DNA of 6,679 nucleotides from contig JAPOJL010000032.1 of assembly GCA_029978425.1 (NCBI GenBank), positions 1 to 6,679 of the forward strand. The letters run 5' to 3'. Below the pieces are notes generated by a model. It had not been told where the DNA came from and searched no databases. It worked only from the letters and a program-made list of their open reading frames with translations. This stretch comes from Actinomycetota bacterium (GTDB lineage Bacteria; Actinomycetota; Actinomycetes; Nanopelagicales; Nanopelagicaceae). The position numbers and the translations under genes are program-made. This document shows positions 1-5,631 of this stretch, piece after piece (positions within the stretch are counted from its first letter, which is position 1; each line of letters starts with the position of its first letter).

Positions 1-122
1 ATAATAATGATGACAACAATGATGATAATGATGATGGCAATGATGACAATGATGGTGGTATTGATGATAAGGGTGGTGATAACGATGATGATGATAATGC
101 TGATAATGATGACGATGATGGA
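1..122 (+). repeat. Imperfect GAT/AAT trinucleotide repeat tract
   Basis: The first roughly 120 bases are built almost entirely from GAT, AAT, GAC, AAC and GGT triplets with no exact long unit. The tract coincides with the coding end of the upstream gene and is explained by its Asp/Asn-rich tail. Such tracts can vary in length by replication slippage in multiples of three without breaking the frame. It also contains the GGAG (120-123) that serves as ribosome binding site for the gene starting at 131. Confidence 0.7.
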
Positions 123-134
123 GTTGCGCTATGA
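3..134 (+). CDS. 3' end of an unidentified gene with an Asp/Asn/Gly-rich C-terminal tail (partial)
   Basis: The frame starting at position 3 is open from the left edge to a TGA at 132-134 and encodes 43 residues. About 21 are Asp, 10 Asn and 6 Gly, with a single Lys, and the tail ends in GVAL. Variation among the repeated triplets is almost entirely synonymous in this frame (GAT/GAC, AAT/AAC, GGT/GGC), which argues that this frame is the translated one. Three [DN]x[DN]xDG hexapeptides occur, ending at 38, 56 and 122. They resemble calcium-loop cores but could arise by chance in such a composition. The stop overlaps the next start as ATGA, implying translational coupling with the downstream oxidoreductase. 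The folded part of the protein lies outside the window, so its function cannot be named. The tail itself is probably disordered and strongly acidic. Confidence 0.72.
   Translation, partial: NNDDNNDDNDDGNDDNDGGIDDKGGDNDDDDNADNDDDDGVAL
120..123 (+). promoter_or_regulatory. Shine-Dalgarno site for the Gfo/Idh/MocA gene
   Basis: GGAG lies 7 nt before the ATG at 131, a normal distance. It sits inside the last codons of the upstream reading frame. Together with the ATGA stop/start overlap it supports 131 as the true start and supports coupled translation. Confidence 0.6.
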
Positions 135-1111
135 GTAAAGATTTTCGCTGGGGAATTATCGGTACCGGCGGCATTGCACGGACTTTTGCCCGGGATCTAA
201 CTTTCACACAAGGGCATGTTGTTGCAGCAGTCGGATCTCGTGAGCTCTCTAAAGCTGAGACTTTCGCTCAAGAATTCAACGCTGCACCATATGGAAGTTA
301 TGAGGAACTAGTACAGCAGGAACTCGATGGAGTGTATGTCGCAACTCCTCACCCGATGCATGCTCCCAACACAATCCTGGCTTTGGAAAACGGCAAACCT
401 GTTTTATGCGAGAAACCTTTTGCAGTTAATAGCCGCGAATCTGCTGCCATGATTGAAACTGCCCGACGAAATAACCTCTTACTCGTTGAAGCGATGTGGA
501 GCCGGTTTCTGCCACCGTATCGGAAAATTAGGGAATTGCTCGAATCTGGCGTATTTGGCGAGATCATCTCAGTCTCAGCTGATCACGGTCAGCGATTACC
601 GCTACCTAAGTACTATCGATTACATGCACCTGAGTTAGCTGGCGGAGCGCTCTTGGATTTAGGTATTTATCCAATCTCATTTGCTTACATGGTTCTTGGA
701 AAACCACTAAGCATAGTCGCACGAGGCGAGTTCACGCCTTCTGGAGTTGATTCTCAAACCTCCATGATTTTTCAATACGCAAATGGTGCTCATGCCCAAC
801 TCACAACCACCTTACTTCTCAAATCTCCTTGCACCGCACAGATTATTGGAACTCAGGCCTCCCTTTTTGTCGATGGTGATTTCTATACCCCTACCTCCAT
901 GAGACTTAAGAAAGTTTCTGGTGAAGTTATTGAGTTCCCGCGTGACTATCAAGGTCATGGTCTACGAGAACAAGCCATTGAATTTGCGAAGTTAATTTCT
1001 GAAGGCAAGACGGAGTCAGATGTGATGACTCATAACGATACGCAATCGATTATGGAAACGATGGATGAGATTCGAAGCCAAATTGGTCTGCGTTATCCCT
1101 TTGAGAACTAA
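131..1111 (+). CDS. Gfo/Idh/MocA family NAD(P)-dependent oxidoreductase, dihydrodiol/xylose dehydrogenase-like
   Basis: A complete 326-residue cytoplasmic enzyme of the usual family length. The N-terminal Rossmann fold carries the dinucleotide-binding motif GTGGIA at residues 11-16. Further family landmarks are ATPHPMH at 71-77, the CEKPF motif at 93-97 with the conserved Lys95, and GGALLDLGIYP at 171-181 with Asp176 and Tyr180 in the catalytic positions. The stretch EAMWSRFLP at 120-128 is typical of the dimeric dihydrodiol dehydrogenase / NADP-dependent D-xylose dehydrogenase branch rather than inositol dehydrogenase. The exact sugar or diol substrate cannot be read from sequence. The start is supported by an SD site and by a 4-bp overlap with the upstream gene, so the two are probably cotranscribed. 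It converges on the glucokinase gene with a 12-bp gap and no recognisable terminator hairpin. Confidence 0.93.
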   Translation: MSKDFRWGIIGTGGIARTFARDLTFTQGHVVAAVGSRELSKAETFAQEFNAAPYGSYEELVQQELDGVYVATPHPMHAPNTILALENGKPVLCEKPFAVNSRESAAMIETARRNNLLLVEAMWSRFLPPYRKIRELLESGVFGEIISVSADHGQRLPLPKYYRLHAPELAGGALLDLGIYPISFAYMVLGKPLSIVARGEFTPSGVDSQTSMIFQYANGAHAQLTTTLLLKSPCTAQIIGTQASLFVDGDFYTPTSMRLKKVSGEVIEFPRDYQGHGLREQAIEFAKLISEGKTESDVMTHNDTQSIMETMDEIRSQIGLRYPFEN

Positions 1112-1123
1112 AAGAGAATCTAT

Positions 1124-2068
1124 TTACTGACGAGCAAGATCAGCTACGCCTACCAAACCAGCATCATTACCCAACGTCGCAGGAACGATAACTGGGGCAG
1201 GGCGCTTGCCAGTAAATGGAATCAAGCGCGACATAGATTCACGGGTTGGTGTCAACAGAATGTCGCCGGCATCGATAACGCCACCACCTATAACAAAGGC
1301 TTCAGGATCAAGAGCAGCAACTAAAGATGCGCAGAGCGCTCCAAGCCATTGTCCAGTCGTGTTAAAGGCAGCAATTGCGACGGTATCGCCGTCTTGGGCT
1401 GCTGCAGTTATTTGGCGACCGGTAATTCCTTCAATAGTTCCATCACCGCGCGCCAAGAGATTTTTGGCTAAGTCAGGTGATGCATGTATCGCTTCACGCG
1501 CGTGGCGCAATAGCGCATTACCCGAGGCATATTGCTCGAAACATCCACGAATTCCACAACCACATAAATGTCCTTCAGGAACTGCTCGCGTATGCCCAAA
1601 CTCTGCACCGATTCCAAATGCTCCGCGATAGAGGTGATTGTCGACGATTAAGCCGCCACCAAGACCAGTCCCGACGGTAAGCATGATGACGGTATTGAAA
1701 TTTTTTCCAGCACCGAATCTCTTCTCACCCCATGCAGCGGAGTTGGCATCATTTTCTAATACAACTTTCCGACCAATTAATTCTTCAAGTTGATCAGTAA
1801 GGCGAACTCCATTCCATCCAGCGATATTTGGAGTCGCTAGCATGGTTTTACGGTCGGATGAGATAAATCCAGCAGCTGAAACGCCTACTGCATCAACATC
1901 AAACTCTTGCATTAATTCTTGAGCCACTGCGGCAATAGTTCCGGTTAGCGCTGGTCCACCTTCGCGCGGTGTATCGCGGCGCGCAGTTTTTACTATTGCG
2001 CCGGAGTCATCGACAACTCCGCCAAGAACTTTGGTGCCGCCAACATCAATGCCTAATGCAAAGCTCAT
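1124..2068 (-). CDS. glkA: ROK family glucokinase
   Basis: A complete 314-residue sugar kinase, predicted to phosphorylate glucose to glucose-6-phosphate in the cytoplasm. The N-terminal phosphate-binding motif DVGGTK is at residues 8-13. END at 105-107 supplies the catalytic Asp107, and GTGLGGG at 133-139 belongs to the ATP/sugar-binding core. The ROK zinc site is intact: His159 in EFGH, then CGCGIRGCFEQ at 169-179 with Cys169, Cys171 and Cys176, followed by Glu178. The length and the EQYASG sequence after the zinc site resemble the Streptomyces GlkA type, where such enzymes act in glucose use and catabolite control. It lies 14 bp downstream of the SRPBCC gene on the same strand, so the two probably form an operon. 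No clear SD precedes its ATG, so translation may depend on coupling. Glucose is the likely substrate, but other ROK hexokinases cannot be excluded. Confidence 0.92.
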   Translation of the reverse strand: MSFALGIDVGGTKVLGGVVDDSGAIVKTARRDTPREGGPALTGTIAAVAQELMQEFDVDAVGVSAAGFISSDRKTMLATPNIAGWNGVRLTDQLEELIGRKVVLENDANSAAWGEKRFGAGKNFNTVIMLTVGTGLGGGLIVDNHLYRGAFGIGAEFGHTRAVPEGHLCGCGIRGCFEQYASGNALLRHAREAIHASPDLAKNLLARGDGTIEGITGRQITAAAQDGDTVAIAAFNTTGQWLGALCASLVAALDPEAFVIGGGVIDAGDILLTPTRESMSRLIPFTGKRPAPVIVPATLGNDAGLVGVADLARQ

Positions 2069-2082
2069 GGCTTAGTTAAGAA

Positions 2083-2520
2083 TTAGCTCTCGAGTTTTTG
2101 CTTGAGTTGAGAGATTGTTTGCTCAATAGTTGTCATCTCAACTTTGCGACGCATCATGTCAGGCACTGGCATTGATAGCGCGGTACCGAGTGAGTACGTG
2201 ACAGTTGTGGTTCCATCTCCATTATCTTTAATGGTGTATCGACCATTCATCTCCGTCATCAAATCCGCTTCATCGAGTGAGAACGAAATTTCCTCTGGGG
2301 CTTTGTTCCAGTCGTAACTGAGAGTCGCTCGATCTTTGAGGACGCCTGCTTCGACCTTAATAGTCAATTTGGTCGGACGACCCGACGCATCTTTTTCGTG
2401 GACCTCCACCGACTTAATTGCGGTGGTCCATGTGGGATACGCCTCAATATCGAAGAGAACTGCTCGTACATCCTCGACGGAGGCATCAATAGTGGTGGAG
2501 CTGGAAGACATATCGGCCAT
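2083..2520 (-). CDS. SRPBCC (START/polyketide cyclase-like) protein, TB16.3-like
   Basis: A complete 145-residue single-domain protein with no signal peptide or membrane segment. It fits the SRPBCC fold: an N-terminal beta strand with STTIDAS (8-14), a helix with the DIEAYPTW motif (24-31), several amphipathic strands including LSYDW (67-71) and TTTVTYSLG (104-112), and a long C-terminal helix (about 118-143). The start MAD, the length, the IEAYPxW motif and the gene order resemble mycobacterial TB16.3 (Rv2185c), which lies close to fadD15 and pimB'. SRPBCC proteins bind hydrophobic ligands in a deep cavity. No catalytic residues can be assigned here, and the ligand is unknown. A second ATG four codons in (2509-2511) is possible. 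The first is preferred because of the TB16.3-like MAD start and the -10-like element 6 nt upstream. Confidence 0.87.
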   Translation of the reverse strand: MADMSSSSTTIDASVEDVRAVLFDIEAYPTWTTAIKSVEVHEKDASGRPTKLTIKVEAGVLKDRATLSYDWNKAPEEISFSLDEADLMTEMNGRYTIKDNGDGTTTVTYSLGTALSMPVPDMMRRKVEMTTIEQTISQLKQKLES

Positions 2521-2526
2521 GGCGAC

Positions 2527-2532
2527 AGGCTA
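2527..2532 (-). promoter_or_regulatory. Candidate -10 element for a leaderless SRPBCC-glucokinase transcript
   Basis: On the minus strand the hexamer TAGCCT fits TANNNT and ends 6 nt before the ATG at 2520. That would place transcription initiation at or next to the start codon. A GAGG further upstream stands about 12 nt from the ATG, too far for a good SD. Leaderless mRNAs with TANNNT at this distance are common in actinobacteria. No good -35 is visible. TANNNT is frequent by chance, so this is a tentative call. Confidence 0.42.
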
Positions 2533-2541
2533 CCTCTTCCC

Positions 2542-2557
2542 GTTACCTACGAGTAAC
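2542..2557. promoter_or_regulatory. Short inverted repeat in the divergent promoter region (possible operator)
   Basis: GTTAC at 2542-2546 and its complement GTAAC at 2553-2557 are separated by 6 nt, giving a dyad centred between the two candidate -10 elements. In this position it would overlap or adjoin the -35 regions of both divergent promoters. The arms are only 5 bp, so it could be chance. Confidence 0.3.
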
Positions 2558-2560
2558 CGC

Positions 2561-2566
2561 TAATTT
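2561..2566 (+). promoter_or_regulatory. Candidate -10 element for a leaderless fadD-kinase-regulator transcript
   Basis: TAATTT fits TANNNT and ends 7 nt before the ATG at 2574. The intervening bases TCGCCCC contain no Shine-Dalgarno sequence. Transcription would therefore begin at about the A of the start codon. No convincing -35 hexamer is visible 16-18 bp upstream, which is common for actinobacterial housekeeping promoters. Confidence 0.48.
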
Positions 2567-2573
2567 TCGCCCC

Positions 2574-4361
2574 ATGACCGAATACTTTGCTCCCGCCTTA
2601 GAACCTGCCGCTACCGCAGGAAATCTCACCAATCTTGTCGCCGAACGCGCTTGGTTTGAACCAGAACGCATCATGGTCTCGCGGCCATTAGGAGATGGTT
2701 GGCAACCTGTCACCGCGCGCGAATTTGAAGCGGAAATTAGAGCAACAGCAAAAGGTCTCATTGCCTCGGGAGTTCAGATCGGCGATCGCGTTGCGATTAT
2801 GGCACGCACTCGTTACGAATGGACGATATTGGATTTTGCAATTTGGTTTGCAGGTGGCGTGTCAGTTCCCATTTACGAAACTTCGTCTGCTGAACAAGTT
2901 GATTGGATTCTCTCGGACTCAAACGCTGTTGCAATCATCGTCGAAACTCCACAACTCCGTGACACCGTCACTCCGATTCTTACTTCAAAGGTAAAAAATT
3001 GTTGGGTAATGACCGAAAATGTTCTTGCTCAACTCTCATATCTTGGTCGCGATATTTCTGATCAAGAGATTGATAATCGTCGCAATGCCCTCAATCCTGA
3101 CTCGCTCGCGACGCTCATCTACACATCAGGTACAACAGGAAAGCCAAAGGGCGTACAACTCACCCACGGTAACTTCCTATCTGAATGTGGCAATGTTGTG
3201 ATGGGTGCCGCAGATCTATTCATGAAGCCAGGAGGCTCCACTCTCCTATTCCTTCCAGTGGCACACGTATTCGGACGCATGGTGCAAATCGGTTCAATTC
3301 GCGCAGGTCTACATCTCGCTCATTGCAGTGATGTCATTGGAAGACTCGCCGCAGACCTTGCATCGTTTAAACCAACATTCGTTCTTGCAGTGCCTCGTAT
3401 TTTTGAAAAGGTCTACAACGGCGCAGAAGCGAAAGCAGATGCCGCAGGTAAAGGCTCAATCTTCCGCACCGCAGCAAATGTGGCGATTGAGTACAGCAAA
3501 GCACTTGATGCAGGAAGCGTTTCATTGGCGCTGAAGTTAAAGCATGGGCTCTTCGACAAGCTTGTATATTCAAAGATTCGCCATGGTTTAGGTGGTCGTG
3601 TTGAGGCTGCTATTTCTGGAGGTGCGCCGCTCGGTGAACGCCTTGGCCACTTCTATCGCGGAGCGGGCGTACGTGTTCTTGAAGGCTATGGCTTAACTGA
3701 AACCACAGCAGGTGCGACTCTTAACCTGACTACAGCGCATAAAGTCGGATCAGTTGGTAAGCCAATTCCTGGCACAACGATCAAAATCGCAGAAGATGGT
3801 GAAGTTCTTATCAAGGGACCAATCGTGATGCGCGGTTACTGGCAGAACGATGCAGCCAACAAGGAAGTTTTCACCGATGATGGATATTTCCGTTCCGGTG
3901 ACTTAGGAAAACTCGATGAGGAAGGCTACCTATATATCGTCGGTAGAAAGAAAGAGCTCATCGTTACATCAGGTGGCAAGAACGTCGCTCCTGCAGTGCT
4001 TGAGGATCGCCTACGTGCTCATCCACTCGTCAGCCAGTGCATCGTTGTGGGCGATAACCAGCCATACATCGCTGCCTTGGTAACAATCGACCCTGAAGCA
4101 ATCAAGGGTTGGATTACGGCAAATAAGAAAGATGGTGCGACTCTCGCGGAGCTCACCAAGGATCCCGATCTCATCGCCGTTATTCAAACTGCAGTTGATG
4201 AAGCAAATAAGGCGGTCAGCCGTGCTGAGTCAATTCGTAAGTTCACAATCTTGCCAGTCGATTTCACGATCGCTGGAGGTCATTTGACTGCGAAGCTTTC
4301 AGTCAAGCGTCACGTTGTACATAAAGAGTTCGCGGCAGAGATCGCCGAACTTTTTGCCTAA
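2574..4361 (+). CDS. fadD15: Long-chain fatty acid-CoA ligase (AMP-forming), FadD15-like
   Basis: A complete 595-residue adenylate-forming enzyme predicted to convert a long-chain fatty acid, ATP and CoA to acyl-CoA through an acyl-adenylate. The length fits the FAA1/FadD15 class. Motifs in order: the AMP-binding loop YTSGTTGKPKGV (183-194), LPVAHVFGR (227-235), the A5 motif GYGLTETTAG (371-380), YFRSGDLG (438-445) with the ribose-binding Asp443, GRKKELIVTSGGKN (457-470) with Arg458, and a C-terminal LTAKLSVKR (571-579). By eye alignment the usual catalytic Lys of the last motif (LTPTxKxxR type) is replaced by Ser576, with Lys574 two residues earlier. No signal peptide or membrane span is present, so it is probably cytosolic or membrane-associated. 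It is the first gene of an operon with a histidine kinase and a response regulator. The symbol rests on similarity and conserved neighbourhood recalled from mycobacteria. Confidence 0.93.
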   Translation: MTEYFAPALEPAATAGNLTNLVAERAWFEPERIMVSRPLGDGWQPVTAREFEAEIRATAKGLIASGVQIGDRVAIMARTRYEWTILDFAIWFAGGVSVPIYETSSAEQVDWILSDSNAVAIIVETPQLRDTVTPILTSKVKNCWVMTENVLAQLSYLGRDISDQEIDNRRNALNPDSLATLIYTSGTTGKPKGVQLTHGNFLSECGNVVMGAADLFMKPGGSTLLFLPVAHVFGRMVQIGSIRAGLHLAHCSDVIGRLAADLASFKPTFVLAVPRIFEKVYNGAEAKADAAGKGSIFRTAANVAIEYSKALDAGSVSLALKLKHGLFDKLVYSKIRHGLGGRVEAAISGGAPLGERLGHFYRGAGVRVLEGYGLTETTAGATLNLTTAHKVGSVGKPIPGTTIKIAEDGEVLIKGPIVMRGYWQNDAANKEVFTDDGYFRSGDLGKLDEEGYLYIVGRKKELIVTSGGKNVAPAVLEDRLRAHPLVSQCIVVGDNQPYIAALVTIDPEAIKGWITANKKDGATLAELTKDPDLIAVIQTAVDEANKAVSRAESIRKFTILPVDFTIAGGHLTAKLSVKRHVVHKEFAAEIAELFA

Positions 4362-4974
4362 TAACAACGAACACTTCAAAGAATCGCGAATCCGCCAATC
4401 TGAGCCGTTTGATCGGCTGGGGTTGGCGCGTCGCCTCCATGAGACGCTCGCTCAGAGCCTTGCCGTTATTGGATATGACTTAGATGCGCTGATTGGCGAT
4501 GACGCATTAAGTCCTTCTCATCGCGCCGAACTCCGATCTATCCGACTTAACGTTATGAGTGCGACTCAGAGCTTTAGGGATGAGATTTACCGTACTCGCC
4601 GATTTACACGTGAAGATCTCGAGAATGAGATCCAGGCCCTCCTTTCCAACATTGATACCGAAGTGAATCTCACATACCCGCAATTAACAGAAGAGCGTGA
4701 AAATCTACTCAATCAAACGCTGATAGAAATCGCTCGAAATACCCATAAACACTCATCGGCGCGTTCGTTCTATGTGAAATACCAAATAACCCCTTCAGGT
4801 TTTCTCCTATTCGTGGGCGATGATGGAAATGGTGAAGTTCAACTCAAAACGAGAAATTTTGGCCTTCGCGGCATTGATGAAGTTCTCAAATTAATCTCTC
4901 AAGATTATCAATGTAAAGCAGATGAGACAGGAACCCACTTTCGCATTACATTCAATCTAGAAAATTTAGATTAG
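4354..4974 (+). CDS. Small soluble sensor histidine kinase (HisKA_3 / HATPase_c)
   Basis: About 206 residues from a TTG at 4354 that overlaps the fadD stop by 8 bp. An alternative in-frame TTG at 4315 would give 219 residues and a 47-bp overlap. No ATG or GTG start suits either. Numbering from 4354, the dimerisation/phosphoacceptor helix has RLGLARRLHETLAQSL with the probable phosphorylated His29. The ATPase domain shows an N-box-like IEIARNTHKHSSAR (Glu125, Asn129), a G1-like VGDDGNG (154-160) and a G2-like FGLRGIDE (169-176). These are the layout and motifs of NarL-type kinases of the NarX/DesK/LiaS class. There is no transmembrane segment and no recognisable PAS, GAF or HAMP domain: only about 20 residues precede the H-box. 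The signal must come from a partner protein or a ligand of the core, or else this gene is a reduced kinase. It probably phosphorylates the response regulator encoded 6 bp downstream. Confidence 0.86.
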   Translation: MPNNNEHFKESRIRQSEPFDRLGLARRLHETLAQSLAVIGYDLDALIGDDALSPSHRAELRSIRLNVMSATQSFRDEIYRTRRFTREDLENEIQALLSNIDTEVNLTYPQLTEERENLLNQTLIEIARNTHKHSSARSFYVKYQITPSGFLLFVGDDGNGEVQLKTRNFGLRGIDEVLKLISQDYQCKADETGTHFRITFNLENLD

Positions 4975-4980
4975 AGATTC

Positions 4981-5598
4981 ATGTCTCTAAGAGTTCTCGT
5001 TGTTGATGATCACGCCATTGTGCGTGAAGGGTTGCGACGTCTCATCACAAAAGATTCAACCATTACCGTAGTCGGGGAAGCTGCATCAAAGAGAGAGGCC
5101 TTCGCTCAGATTTCTCATCACAATCCAGATGTGATTGTCGTGGATCTTCACCTCCCTGATGGAAGTGGCCTCGAGGTCATAGCGTGGGCTCGATCGCTCT
5201 CTCAAAAGATTGGCATCGTTGTTCTCACGATGTCCAATCTTCCTGAGCATGTCTTGGCGTGTATGCAATCTGGAGCGAGTTCACATGTAGATAAGAGCGC
5301 ACCCATTGGAGATGTTCTCCATGCCATTCGCGCCAGCGCTGAAAAGCCCTTAACTTTTACGGCGCGCCGCATGACGGATGCAGTCATCGCTCGAAATAAA
5401 GAGACTGGATTAACTCCCAGAGAACTTGAGATTCTTGAAAAACTTCCAACTGGAGATACAGTTCTTGAAATTGCGGCGCAGCTATTTGTCACCGAGTCCA
5501 CTGTGAAAACTCATCTTTCTTCGGTTTACAAGAAATTAGGTGCAACGAATCGAGTGCAGGCCATAAACGCTGCGCGAAAGCTTGGTTTGCTTGCCTAG
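4981..5598 (+). CDS. NarL/LuxR-family DNA-binding response regulator
   Basis: A complete 205-residue regulator of standard length. The receiver domain (about 3-120) has the full phosphorylation site: acidic pair Asp9-Asp10, phosphoacceptor Asp55 in VIVVDLHLPDGSG, Thr83 in VLTMS, and Lys105 in VDKSA. After a short linker, the LuxR-type helix-turn-helix occupies about 143-202, with LTPRELEIL, then EIAAQLFVTESTVKTHLS as turn and recognition helix, then VYKKLGATNR. It begins 6 bp after the kinase stop, with only a weak AGAG (4973-4976) as possible SD, so it is likely translated by coupling from the kinase. The kinase is the obvious phosphodonor. Target genes cannot be identified from the window. 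The adjoining fadD operon, which it would autoregulate, and pimB' are natural candidates by position only. Confidence 0.94.
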   Translation: MSLRVLVVDDHAIVREGLRRLITKDSTITVVGEAASKREAFAQISHHNPDVIVVDLHLPDGSGLEVIAWARSLSQKIGIVVLTMSNLPEHVLACMQSGASSHVDKSAPIGDVLHAIRASAEKPLTFTARRMTDAVIARNKETGLTPRELEILEKLPTGDTVLEIAAQLFVTESTVKTHLSSVYKKLGATNRVQAINAARKLGLLA

Positions 5599-5631
5599 CG
5601 TTCTGCAGCTCAGTTCTAGATCGTGTGATCG

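Noticed and set aside
1..122. Tandem repeat of a CRISPR, origin-iteron or VNTR type
   Set aside because: There is no fixed-length repeat unit or spacer structure. The pattern is fully explained by Asp/Asn/Gly codons.
1..138. Alternative frame 1 reading of the GAT tract as a Met/Ile-rich peptide, and minus-strand His/Ile/Ser-rich readings
   Set aside because: Only the frame starting at position 3 gives synonymous variation at third positions and a stop that forms an ATGA junction with the next gene. The other frames are shadows.
1112..1123. Bidirectional terminator between the convergent oxidoreductase and glucokinase genes
   Set aside because: The gap is 12 bp and no inverted repeat is visible in it or at its edges.
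1206..1631. Plus-strand open frame of 141 codons opposite the glucokinase gene
   Set aside because: It is entirely antisense to a well-supported gene and has no recognisable domain. It is a shadow frame.
5619..5630. GATC-GTGT-GATC hairpin between the convergent response regulator and pimB' genes as a terminator
   Set aside because: The stem is only 4 bp with no flanking extension and no adjoining T-run on either strand. It is too weak to call a terminator.
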